Assembly: GCA_965248905.1 (NCBI GenBank)
Contig: CBDFKS010000007.1
Location: 1,116,001-1,180,000, forward strand
Reading direction: 5' to 3'
Origin: CBDFKS01 sp965248905
Lineage (GTDB): Bacteria > Chloroflexota > Dehalococcoidia > Lucifugimonadales > JAGWBF01
Length of the DNA: 64,000 nt
Shown here piece by piece: positions 17,374-25,275 of this stretch. The notes below the pieces were generated by a model. That model was not told the origin of the DNA. It saw nothing but the letters and a program-made list of their open reading frames with translations, and searched no databases. Both the position numbers and the translations under genes were made by a program. How positions within the stretch are numbered: the stretch's first letter is position 1; the number at the start of each line of letters is the position of its first letter.

Positions 17374-17634
17374 CATTCATTTTTGTCACAGGAGTCTAGG
17401 ATAATATTATCAAGTGAAGTATCATCAAGAGGCTCACATGCCACCATTTACCTAATCAAAGATGATGCGACCATTAAAGACAGGGTCTGACCACCGATAC
17501 TTCCTTGATGAATGGCCTCAACCAGCCTCGATTAGCCTATCCAGAAGGCATAGTTGACTTATCTTGATTGCCCATAGGCACACATATGACAATACCTCTT
17601 CCCAGACCTAATCAATTAGGAGGAAAGATATCTC

Positions 17635-18015
17635 GTGGCATCAAAAATCGGCCAGAAAACTTATAACTACGCGTTGATAGTTCCTGGCAACAAAGCGAAA
17701 GAAGTGGAAGGCCTCCTGGCGGTGCATGAGGCTTGGATGAGAGAAACCCATTCCCTAAAGGACGATAACAAGCTTCAGTTAATCGACTTCCATTGGTCAA
17801 AGTCTGAGGAGTTAAATAACCCGATTGACCAGAACGCAGGCACCACCGGCAATATCCTGTATGCTTTGACCGAAGTGTATTCCGGCGAAGACTGGCCCGA
17901 CAAACACAAGGAACTCGCCATGCAGTGGGATTCGTTCCAAGCCGTCGCCGGAGCCATTTTGGAATATGGCAAAGTCATGCTTGTGGAGGGTACGATAATC
18001 CACGCAATGGAATGA
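17635..18015 (+). CDS. Hypothetical protein, 126 residues, cargo of the mini-island
   Basis: GTG at 17635 follows a strong AGGAGG at an ideal distance. The product is soluble, with no signal or membrane segment. It contains YNYALIVPGNKAKEVEGLL (a beta-strand/helix start), an acidic mid region (SKSEELNNPIDQNAGTTGNI) and LEYGKVMLVEGTIIHAME at the end. The alternation of strands and helices would fit a small alpha/beta fold such as a ferredoxin-like dimer, but I do not recognise the family. Located 330 bp from the tRNA-Lys gene. Confidence 0.6.
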   Translation: MASKIGQKTYNYALIVPGNKAKEVEGLLAVHEAWMRETHSLKDDNKLQLIDFHWSKSEELNNPIDQNAGTTGNILYALTEVYSGEDWPDKHKELAMQWDSFQAVAGAILEYGKVMLVEGTIIHAME

Positions 18016-18340
18016 GGGTGCTAGATGTTGTGCGGACCATGCAGCACGGTGGATGCTGTACGCTCTAACCTTTGAACTCCCCACTTACGCAGTCGAATGG
18101 GAATGGACCCTTGATTCTCGACTCCGAATATCGATAATTCGGTACATACGACTGGACATCTGTACGGTGGCTTCGAATATCCAGGAAGAGGCGGCTCTGA
18201 AGTTTGAGGAAGCGTTTCCCACGGGCCGTAGAGAATCGACGGGCGCGTAAGTCTTAATACCGATGTCGGCAAATTGTCGACAATTGTGATATTCAAAGGC
18301 CTCTGAGTTCGTTCAAAGGCTCTAGTTTAGCTTCAAAATT
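18016..18340. other. No recognisable gene between the hypothetical gene and tRNA-Lys
   Basis: Short open frames on both strands lack ribosome-binding sites and family features. A GTCGACAATTGTGAT-type A/T-rich stretch near 18276 has no clear role. Confidence 0.4.
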
Positions 18341-18416
18341 TGGTGACCCGCCTGGGACTTGAACCCAGAACCTACGGATTAAGAGTCCGTTGCTCTACCA
18401 GTTGAGCTAGCGGGCC
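18341..18416 (-). tRNA. tRNA-Lys (CUU anticodon)
   Basis: Read on the minus strand the 76 nt fold as a complete cloverleaf: acceptor GGCCCGC/GCGGGTC, D arm GCTC-AACTGGTA-GAGC, anticodon arm GGACTCTTAATCC with CTT, T arm CTGGG-TTCAAGT-CCCAG, and a genomically encoded CCA. It has its own promoter (18463-18491). Its 3' half is repeated at 16308-16356. Confidence 0.97.
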
Positions 18417-18462
18417 ATCGTAGTTCGCGAAGGGAATCGAAAGCGCATTCGTGCACACCTTG

Positions 18463-18491
18463 AATCTATCAAGCTGGTAGGCTAATGTCAA
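18463..18491 (-). promoter_or_regulatory. Sigma-70-type promoter for tRNA-Lys
   Basis: On the minus strand TTGACA (18491-18486) and TAGATT (18468-18463) are separated by exactly 17 nt, about 45 nt upstream of the tRNA 5' end. Confidence 0.75.
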
Positions 18492-18564
18492 TCGCTATGC
18501 CATGCAAATACGTTTATCGAGTGGCCTTCTTCAGGCACGACTACACATTGTGAGTAAGCCTAAC

Positions 18565-19296
18565 CTACACCCCATACTCAAGTCGGCGGATAAGGGGTTC
18601 GGGTAGTCCAGCACGGCGCATCTTCTCCTGCGTGGTTTCTATGTCGTAGGTTACCCGATGCCTTTCAATCGTCCTTTGGTCGCTATCGAACAATGCGTAG
18701 CTGGGCCTGGGGTCCCGGTCTCGGGGCTGGCCCACTCCTCCAGGATTGATTATCATCCGTTCTTCGTCCAGGGGGACAGCCTGTCCTTCGGGAAAGGGCT
18801 CAAACACGCTGTCTGAACCCTCCCGGCGGCAGATAAAGGGTATATGAGAGTGGCCCACAAGGCAGAAAGGAGACTCCAGGAGCTGAAACGTAGCCTCTGC
18901 CGACTCTTCAGAGATCAGATATTCGTATACAGGAGCCCGTAGACTCCCGTGGACCAAAGTGAACCCTTCCAGCTTGACCACCTCGGGGAGTGCCGAAAGG
19001 AACGCAACATGTTCCGATGTGAGATGCTGGGCCGTCCACTGAGCGGCGGCGCGAGCGTTGGTGTTAAAGTTCTCGGTGCTTAGCGTGCCGACCGCAGCCA
19101 GATCATGGTTGCCCACTACACTGACGTGGGATCGTTGCTTTAATAGCTCTATGCACTCTCCTGGGTTGGGGCCGTAGCCCACCAGATCACCCAGCCCCCA
19201 GATCTGGTCGAACCCACCCTTCTCCACCGCATCAGCAACAACAGCCTGGAAGGCTTCCAGGTTGGAGTGGATATCCGAGAGGATCAGAGCTCGCAC
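18565..19296 (-). CDS. Calcineurin-like metallophosphoesterase
   Basis: The 243-residue protein has the full two-metal phosphoesterase signature: LSDIHSN near residue 8, GDLVGYGPNP near 37, GNHD near 62, VHGS near 115 and GHSHIPF near 148. Length and order fit the YfcE/MJ0936-like group of soluble phosphodiesterases of uncertain natural substrate, for example nucleotide 2',3' or 3',5' phosphodiesters. It is divergently transcribed from thiL with a short gap, so they may share a promoter region. Function beyond phosphoesterase is unknown. Confidence 0.88.
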   Translation of the reverse strand: MRALILSDIHSNLEAFQAVVADAVEKGGFDQIWGLGDLVGYGPNPGECIELLKQRSHVSVVGNHDLAAVGTLSTENFNTNARAAAQWTAQHLTSEHVAFLSALPEVVKLEGFTLVHGSLRAPVYEYLISEESAEATFQLLESPFCLVGHSHIPFICRREGSDSVFEPFPEGQAVPLDEERMIINPGGVGQPRDRDPRPSYALFDSDQRTIERHRVTYDIETTQEKMRRAGLPEPLIRRLEYGV

Positions 19297-19391
19297 AACG
19301 CCTCCATCAAGGGCAGACCTTTGCCATATTATAGCTCACCCTTATACCCGTTGCCTTGAGCGCCCATCTGGAAAAGGATATAATTCCCGCG

Positions 19392-20429
19392 ATGAAGGTG
19401 AAGGATCTGGGCGAGTTTGGTGTAATCAGTCTGTTGACCGAGATAGTCACCCGTGAGAGAAAAACGCCTAATAGCGCCTCTCGCCACAGTTTCAAGCTGC
19501 TGGTGGACGTGGGAGACGACGCTGCGGCCTGGCAATCCGGCCAGGGCACAGAGCTGTTCACCACCGATACAGCCGTTGAGGGAGTCCATTTTACAAGAAC
19601 CACGACCCCGTGGTGCGACCTGGGCTGGAAAATCATGGCCGCCAATGTCAGCGATATTGCGGCCATGGGTGGGCTCCCCTTATACGCCATCGTAACATTG
19701 GGCCTCCCACCTGAGACAGACATCAATGATCTGAAGTCTTTGTACAAGGGAATGCTAGAGCTTGGCAACAGATATGGCATTGCGATCGTCGGTGGGGACA
19801 TAGTGCGCTCCCCAGTGGTGTTCGTGACGGTTGGGCTCACCGGGCTCTGCGAAGGCAGTCCTATGCAGCGTTCCACGGCAAGACTCGGCGATCTCGTAGC
19901 TGTTACAGGATACCTGGGCTCCTCTGCCGGTGGCCTAGCTATCATGCTGGAGGATCCGGCTGCTTTTGGAGAGACTGCCGAGTTCCTCAAGGCAGCCCAT
20001 AGGCGTCCAGAGCCATGTGTCTCCCAGGGCCAGATGCTATCGCACCATGGCGTTCGCACCGCCATGGACATCAGCGACGGCCTTGTCGATGACCTTTCAA
20101 AGCTGTGCCGGGCAAGTCAAGTAGCCGCCAGGATCGAGGCCTACAAAATCCCGATTCACCCCACGCTTAAAGATGTGTATCCCCAAAAATATTTAGAGTT
20201 AGCGCTGGGCGGTGGCGAAGACTACGAGCTGCTCTTCACGGCTCCAGCGGAGATTATGGCGGCAGCGCTCTCAGAATTACCCCCACCTGCTAGCATCATT
20301 GGCGAGATTTCAGAGGGCAAAAGTGGCCAGGTCACGGTTGTAGACTCAAAGACAGACACGGTCCTGACAAGCCCATACAAAGGGTGGGACCACTTCAAGA
20401 CAAATTTGGGAATGATTGAGCGAGACTAA
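19392..20429 (+). CDS. thiL: Thiamine-monophosphate kinase
   Basis: ThiL phosphorylates thiamine monophosphate to thiamine diphosphate with ATP. ATG at 19392 gives the family N-terminus MKVKDLGEFGVISLL; the frame is open further upstream but without a typical start. Motifs seen: VDVGDDAAAW near residue 40, LFTTDTAVEGVHF near 57, ANVSDIAAMGG near 85, IVGGDIVRSP near 130, MDISDGLVDDL near 223 and GGGEDYELLF near 268. These are the metal- and nucleotide-binding acidic loops of the PurM/ThiL fold. The following genes tsaE and tsaB appear cotranscribed. Confidence 0.95.
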   Translation: MKVKDLGEFGVISLLTEIVTRERKTPNSASRHSFKLLVDVGDDAAAWQSGQGTELFTTDTAVEGVHFTRTTTPWCDLGWKIMAANVSDIAAMGGLPLYAIVTLGLPPETDINDLKSLYKGMLELGNRYGIAIVGGDIVRSPVVFVTVGLTGLCEGSPMQRSTARLGDLVAVTGYLGSSAGGLAIMLEDPAAFGETAEFLKAAHRRPEPCVSQGQMLSHHGVRTAMDISDGLVDDLSKLCRASQVAARIEAYKIPIHPTLKDVYPQKYLELALGGGEDYELLFTAPAEIMAAALSELPPPASIIGEISEGKSGQVTVVDSKTDTVLTSPYKGWDHFKTNLGMIERD

Positions 20430-20457
20430 TATCTAACTTTAATCGAAGGATGCCGCT

Positions 20458-20964
20458 ATTCAGCTCATTAGCCATAGCCCCGAAGAAACCAGAGAGATAG
20501 GCCGTATCATCGGCCACAACGCCGAGTCTGGCGACGTGTTCCTCCTAACCGGAGTGCTGGGTGCCGGCAAGACCTGCATTACCCAGGGAATCGCCTGGGG
20601 CCTTGGAGTGCAAGGATACGCGAGGAGTCCCACCTTTGTAATTGCCACCAGGTACAAGGGGAAGCTCACCCTTCATCACATAGACCTTTTCAGGATCGAA
20701 AGCATTCAGGAGGCTCTAGACCTTGGCCTCGATGAGTACATGTCTGGAGAGGACGTATGCGTGGTCGAGTGGGCAGATCGAGCGGCAGAGATATTCCCTA
20801 CTCAGAGCCTCTGGATAGCTCTGGAGTACGGTACGGCTCATAGCGATCGATTGATCAACATAGAAACGAAAGATAGCAGGCACAGCGGTCTCATGAAGGC
20901 ATTGAGGCAATGCGCCGAGGCCCAGAAAACGGGGTTACCTACTTCTGAAAGCTCGGCACCGTAG
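20458..20964 (+). CDS. tsaE: tRNA N6-threonylcarbamoyladenosine biosynthesis ATPase TsaE
   Basis: TsaE is the P-loop ATPase that, with TsaB and TsaD, makes the universal t6A37 modification of ANN-decoding tRNAs. Motifs: Walker A GVLGAGKT near residue 35 and RSPTFVI near 59, then HIDLFRI and a Walker B-like VVEWADRA. A GTG at 20536 would remove the first ~25 residues, yet the family N-terminus (LISHSPEETREIGRIIGHNA) is encoded upstream in frame, with no ATG, GTG or TTG before the next stop. The best start is ATT at 20458, preceded by GAAGGA at a good distance; a small sequencing error is the alternative. tsaB follows 57 nt later. Confidence 0.88.
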   Translation: MQLISHSPEETREIGRIIGHNAESGDVFLLTGVLGAGKTCITQGIAWGLGVQGYARSPTFVIATRYKGKLTLHHIDLFRIESIQEALDLGLDEYMSGEDVCVVEWADRAAEIFPTQSLWIALEYGTAHSDRLINIETKDSRHSGLMKALRQCAEAQKTGLPTSESSAP

Positions 20965-21021
20965 AGGTACCGCACGGCCAACCGAGCAGCAGTTAAATAA
21001 TTCCCACCCTGGAAACACGCC

Positions 21022-21717
21022 ATGATATTAGCCATCGACACATCGACAAGGAAGGCAGGCGTTGCGTTTTGGAGTGATGACGCAGTAGTGTCCGCCCTCT
21101 GCTGGCAATCCCGTCACAACCACACCGCAGAGCTTATGCCGGCAATCCAACATGTGCTGAGCCGCTCGGACGTAACTGCGAAACAGTTGGAGTGTATCGG
21201 AGTAGCCCTGGGACCGGGGGGGTTCAGTGCTTTGAGGGTAGGAATCAGCGCTGCTAAAGGGCTGGCCATGCCCCTTAACATCCCGCTAGTAGGAGTTGGC
21301 ACCCTGGAGCTGGAGGCGTACCCTTACGCTGATACGGGCTTGCCAATACGTCCGCTCCTGGATGTAGGCAGAAACGAGGTCGCTACCGCCCTCTTTCAAA
21401 AGTCCTATGATAGCTGGACGAAGCTGGAGGAGGAGCGCATCTGTACGCTAGAGGAAATCGTGACGTTAGTATCTCACCAGACCATCCTCTGCGGAGAGGG
21501 CGTTCCGGCACTGAGCGCACAGCTGCGCCAGGGGCTGGGCAAACTGGGCCTGATCGTGAGCTCCCATACTCAGGCCTCGCGCCTGTGGGCCTTGGCTACA
21601 CTCACAGGGGAGCGACACAAATCTGGGGAAGTGGACAGCTCTGCAGCCCTTCAGCCCTTCTACCTGCGAAGCCCCAGCATAGGGCCACCGAAATCACCGC
21701 AAAGGGTGAGTCAATAG
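21022..21717 (+). CDS. tsaB: tRNA threonylcarbamoyladenosine biosynthesis protein TsaB
   Basis: The 231-residue protein is the TsaB partner of TsaD/TsaE. The N-terminus MILAIDTSTRKAGVAFW is the ASKHA phosphate-1 loop, HNHTAELMPAIQHVL lies near residue 33, and GVALGPGGFSALRVGISAAKGLA near 67 is the TsaB signature. The later LLDVGRNEVATALF (near 113) also fits. TsaB lacks catalytic metal ligands and acts as a scaffold. It sits in a thiL-tsaE-tsaB-ndk cluster. Confidence 0.93.
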   Translation: MILAIDTSTRKAGVAFWSDDAVVSALCWQSRHNHTAELMPAIQHVLSRSDVTAKQLECIGVALGPGGFSALRVGISAAKGLAMPLNIPLVGVGTLELEAYPYADTGLPIRPLLDVGRNEVATALFQKSYDSWTKLEEERICTLEEIVTLVSHQTILCGEGVPALSAQLRQGLGKLGLIVSSHTQASRLWALATLTGERHKSGEVDSSAALQPFYLRSPSIGPPKSPQRVSQ

Positions 21718-21797
21718 AATATTAGGAGTCGATCTCGCGAACCCTACTTCACCGTTATCGGTTATAGAGATAAATACAAGGGATGGTCAGAGATAAA

Positions 21798-22250
21798 ATG
21801 GAACGAACTCTGGTACTCATAAAACCCGATGGAATTCAACGTGGTCTGGCCGGAGCAGTCATCGCGCGGCTGGAGTCACGCGGTCTGAAGATCGTTGGAA
21901 TGAAGATGATGCACATGGATATGGACATGGCCAACCATCATTACGAGGCCCACGTGGAAAAGCCATTCTTCAAGGGTCTGGTGGAGTTCATCACATCCGG
22001 CCCCTTGATTGCCATGGTGTTGGAAGGGACCAACGCGGTGGGGCTAACCCGAAACACGATGGGCGCTACCAATCCTCTGGACGCTACGCCAGGCACTATC
22101 AGAGGCGATCTGGCTACAGATATAGGGCGCAACCTGGTCCACGGTTCAGATTCTCTAGAGACGGCGGCGAGGGAAATCAGCCTCTTCTTCTCGCCCGAGG
22201 AGCTTGTGGACTATTCCAGGGAAGTGGATAGCTGGATCATAGAATCCTGA
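21798..22250 (+). CDS. ndk: Nucleoside diphosphate kinase
   Basis: Ndk transfers the gamma phosphate of NTPs to NDPs through a phosphohistidine. ATG at 21798 gives MERTLVLIKPDGIQRGL, the usual N-terminus; the in-frame ATG at 21783 adds five atypical residues. The active-site His is in RNLVHGSDSLETAARE near residue 116, and the NPLDATPGTIRGDLA phosphate-binding loop is intact. At 150 residues it is family length. Its 3' end overlaps the convergent rsfS gene by 14 nt. Confidence 0.95.
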   Translation: MERTLVLIKPDGIQRGLAGAVIARLESRGLKIVGMKMMHMDMDMANHHYEAHVEKPFFKGLVEFITSGPLIAMVLEGTNAVGLTRNTMGATNPLDATPGTIRGDLATDIGRNLVHGSDSLETAAREISLFFSPEELVDYSREVDSWIIES

Positions 22251-22689
22251 CGATCTGGGGCGCTCCAGCCCATAGCTGGTCCAGGCCGTAAAAGGAGCGC
22301 TCTTCGGCCCCGAACAGATGGATTATGACGTCGCTATAGTCAAGCAGAATCCAACCGGAATCCGCCGTACCTTCCCGATGGTGCAAGGGAACTCCTGAAT
22401 CCTTCAGGGTTTTGACCAGGTCATCCCGCAGACCTTCTAGCTGTCGCCGGCTCTGGGCGCTCATAATCACAAAGTAGTCTGCGAAACCCGTTAACTGGCT
22501 AATGTCCAGCATTAGAATATCTTCGGCCAGCTTCTCCGAAGCTATCTCTACAGCCATTCGAGCAACGTCGCCAGGGTTCAGTGCGTTCTCCTTACACAGG
22601 CTATATGCCTGGATTATATTCTTCGCTTGAGATATGGTCAATGCCACACTAAGTTCGTGCCCTTTATCCCTTCGGCAAGGGCACTGCAT
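22237..22689 (-). CDS. rsfS: Ribosomal silencing factor RsfS
   Basis: RsfS (Iojap/DUF143) binds ribosomal protein L14 and blocks subunit joining in starvation or stationary phase. The core is clear: ARMAVEIASEKLAEDILMLD, FADYFVIMSAQSRRQLEGL, HHREGTADSGWILLDYSDVI and HLFGAEERSFYGLDQLW. From ATG at 22689 it would have 150 residues; GTG at 22647 would give 136, closer to the family's usual 110-130, and the Cys-rich first 14 residues look unlike RsfS. It converges on ndk with overlapping ends. Confidence 0.9.
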   Translation of the reverse strand: MQCPCRRDKGHELSVALTISQAKNIIQAYSLCKENALNPGDVARMAVEIASEKLAEDILMLDISQLTGFADYFVIMSAQSRRQLEGLRDDLVKTLKDSGVPLHHREGTADSGWILLDYSDVIIHLFGAEERSFYGLDQLWAGAPQIVRIL

Positions 22690-22734
22690 ACAGGGGAGTT
22701 CGAGCCGCGACTCTTGTGAATATTCCCGTAACCG

Positions 22735-24003
22735 CTACCGTAGAATGCCTTTGGCGTACTTTACGGCGCCTTCCACTCCCGGAGGAGCCTTGACAGTCAT
22801 GTCTGCATAGGTCAGGTGGAGAGTCCCTGCCTGATCAATTCCGAGGGACACCTGTTGCCCCAATGTTGACTCATCTGCAGTTAGTACAGTTTCCAGATTC
22901 CACTGGGCACCGTCCCACCAGGCCAGCTTGATGACATCCTCATCCGAATAGGCCACTATGGGATGATCGTCCTTATCCAGCGCCACTGAGCTGGTCTTTC
23001 TGGCTCCGAAGAAGCCCAGGAACACGTCATTGAGCTTGTCTATCCGCTGGCTATCCCAGTCACTGCCATCCCAGCGGGCCAGTTTGAAATAGCCTGAGGT
23101 ATCGGTCACTTTCTCATAGTAGCTGATGATAGGGTGGTCCTGGCTGTCCAGGGTCAAGAATGCAAAGCGACCTACGTCACCTTCAGAGTCCACTGTGGAG
23201 ATATCCCACCCATTTCCATTCTTGACGGCATATTTCAGGTCTTGGTCGGGTTCGTCGAACCAGGCCACATGAGACCTGTCCTGGGAGTCCACGGCTATAC
23301 TTGTGCCAAACTCATAGGGTTGAGGGCCGCTGCCCACGTCCTCCACTTGCCAGGACTCCCCATCGAACTCAGCATACTCAACCCCGGATGTACCGCCGAA
23401 CTGCTTTGGGTCTATGGATACGATGCGAGGCTTATTGTTAGAATCAAGGGCCACATTGATATCCCAGCCGTCGTGACCTGGGTGTATGATGTCATTCGGC
23501 AGCCATTCACCGTCTACCAGCGTGGCGTAGGCGCCATCCTCGAAGTCGTGATTATGCCACGCAATATGGGGCCGGCCCAGGTCGTCTACGGCGATATCCA
23601 AGGGACCATAGAAATACCCGGTAGCAACCTCGGAGATGTTCCAGCCTGCGGACTCCGGCACTGCATGCTTCACAAATCCAGGCATCGACTCCAGTATATA
23701 CGCGATGTGGGGAGTACCTGCAGAGTCCACCGCCAAGGAGGGCTTTGCGCCCGTATCGTCCACTGTGGAGATCTCCCAGCTATATCTGGCCGTAGTAACC
23801 TGTGGCGACGGGACAGCAGTCGGTTGAGGCTCTGCGGTTGGACTGGGCCGCTCGGTAGGCAGTGGCGTAGTACCGCCCGAGGCGGTGGCAGCCTGTGTGG
23901 GAATAGCGGTTGGAGTGTCTCCGTCATCTCCACCGCAAGCGGCCATGATAAACGCGGCAGCAATTGATAACAGTCCAAGGGCCCAGATTCGTCTCATAAT
24001 CAC
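22735..24003 (-). CDS. Lipoprotein with beta-propeller-like repeats
   Basis: The 422-residue protein has a lipoprotein signal (IWALGLLSIAAAFIMAACGG, Cys near 22) and a low-complexity Thr/Pro linker. About six repeats of roughly 55 residues follow, of the form W-I-S-T-V-D ... PSLAVDSAGTPHIAY / PLDIAVDDLGRPHIAWH / NVALDSNNKPRIVS. Such ALDS-x-x-x-PHIAY units are typical of six- or seven-bladed propellers in surface proteins. It should be anchored on the outside of the membrane. Binding partner unknown; it could be a scaffold or sugar-binding protein. It is divergent from the moxR cluster. Confidence 0.75.
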   Translation of the reverse strand: MIMRRIWALGLLSIAAAFIMAACGGDDGDTPTAIPTQAATASGGTTPLPTERPSPTAEPQPTAVPSPQVTTARYSWEISTVDDTGAKPSLAVDSAGTPHIAYILESMPGFVKHAVPESAGWNISEVATGYFYGPLDIAVDDLGRPHIAWHNHDFEDGAYATLVDGEWLPNDIIHPGHDGWDINVALDSNNKPRIVSIDPKQFGGTSGVEYAEFDGESWQVEDVGSGPQPYEFGTSIAVDSQDRSHVAWFDEPDQDLKYAVKNGNGWDISTVDSEGDVGRFAFLTLDSQDHPIISYYEKVTDTSGYFKLARWDGSDWDSQRIDKLNDVFLGFFGARKTSSVALDKDDHPIVAYSDEDVIKLAWWDGAQWNLETVLTADESTLGQQVSLGIDQAGTLHLTYADMTVKAPPGVEGAVKYAKGILR

Positions 24004-24294
24004 ACCCTCTTCAATTTGATTTCTTCAGTACTCCTGAACTTAGATGACTATGAATCGCAAAAGGTTTCTCAAGACTTATCCAGACCTAACAAACCAAGAC
24101 ACCTGGGTGAATCCCTTTTGGGCGCTAGGAGCCAACACCCTTTAACCTGCAACACCCCCCGGATATACTTGAACCATCGGAGGCGGCATCCTCGGCCCAC
24201 CAACTTGCCATTCGAGCAGGTGCCACTCTGATGTTGAATCTCTCACAAACTGATTTTAGACAAAAGAATGCAACAGCATGGAAAGGCGGCCTAA

Positions 24295-25263
24295 GTGCGA
24301 CTGTTAACTGATGTCCGGACAGGAACCAATGGTGCCACCCCGTCAAGCTTGTTTGAGCACAGGTTCTCAGCTCTGACCGAGAACGTGGCCAAGGTGGTGG
24401 TGGCATCGCCCAGAACTATTCACTTTGCGTTACTCGGCTTGTTCTCTCAGGGCCACCTACTTATTGATGACCTGCCGGGAGTCGGGAAAACCCTCCTGGC
24501 CAAGACAATCGCTCAGTCCATCGACGGCCGGTTTTCGCGCATCCAGTTCACTCCGGACCTACTTCCCACGGACATTACCGGCACATCCGTTTTCGACATG
24601 CGGCAAAACCAGTTTCAGTTCATGCCCGGACCCATCTTTTCGAACATCGTCCTGGCAGACGAGGTCAACAGGACCGGGCCACGCACTCAATCGGCACTTC
24701 TGGAGGCCATGGGGGAGCAGCAGGTAACCGTGGATGGATCGGCGCGCCCATTGCCAAGGCCCTTTATGGTTATCGCCACCCAAAACGAGGCGGAAAGCTA
24801 CGGCACATTTCCACTACCAAACTCCCAGCTGGACAGGTTCTTGATTTCTATGAACATCGGCCTTCCCGGACCGGAGCAACAGCTGGAGATATTGAGCCGA
24901 TCGGAGCACGGTCTGCAACCCGTCTCGCCTGTGCTAACTGCCGACGAGGTAGTGGAGATGCAGCAGGTGGTGGCAGCGGTACAGGTCGCTTTGCCGGTGA
25001 AACAGTACATAGTAAATATAGTCTCGGCAACTCGCGAGCACCCCCAAATCGCCACAGGTGTGAGCGCTCGGGGCGCCGTATTGCTGCTAAGGGCAGCCCA
25101 GGGCTGGGCATCATTCTCAGGCCGTGACTTCGTGGTGCCGGAGGATGTAAAGGAGGTGGCCCCCATGGTCCTGAGTCATCGCATCCTAGTGAATGGCAGT
25201 ACCAGGATGGCCGCGAAGGAGCTTGTTAGCGAACTGCTGGACTCGATACCGGTTCCCGTTTAG
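24295..25263 (+). CDS. moxR: MoxR-family AAA+ ATPase
   Basis: The 322-residue protein has the complete MoxR layout: DDLPGVGKTLLAKTIA (Walker A near residue 62), PDLLPTDITGTSVFD near 94, VLADEVNRTGPRTQSALLEAM (Walker B and sensor region near 121), IATQNEAESYGTFPLPNSQLDRF (sensor 1, arginine finger), and the C-terminal lid. MoxR ATPases act as chaperones, typically with VWA or DUF58 proteins to assemble or mature complexes. It is followed by DUF58 (12 nt gap) and a transglutaminase-domain protein, the classic three-gene set. Start is GTG. Confidence 0.93.
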   Translation: MRLLTDVRTGTNGATPSSLFEHRFSALTENVAKVVVASPRTIHFALLGLFSQGHLLIDDLPGVGKTLLAKTIAQSIDGRFSRIQFTPDLLPTDITGTSVFDMRQNQFQFMPGPIFSNIVLADEVNRTGPRTQSALLEAMGEQQVTVDGSARPLPRPFMVIATQNEAESYGTFPLPNSQLDRFLISMNIGLPGPEQQLEILSRSEHGLQPVSPVLTADEVVEMQQVVAAVQVALPVKQYIVNIVSATREHPQIATGVSARGAVLLLRAAQGWASFSGRDFVVPEDVKEVAPMVLSHRILVNGSTRMAAKELVSELLDSIPVPV

Positions 25264-25275
25264 AGAGGCGAAGCC

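Larger units (their letters stand above)
16308..18389. mobile_element. Mini genomic island bracketed by tRNA-Lys sequences
   Basis: About 2 kb lie between the truncated tRNA fragment and the intact tRNA-Lys, with the 3' end of the tRNA facing the island as expected for integration. It holds a 41-codon basic ORF, four copies of a local repeat and one 126-residue hypothetical gene, but no recognisable integrase. A minus-strand frame ending at 16293 runs across the tRNA fragment (segment NSADQIADILGGM) and could be the tail of a lost integrase; this is weak. It may be a deleted integrative element or one mobilised in trans. Confidence 0.55.
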
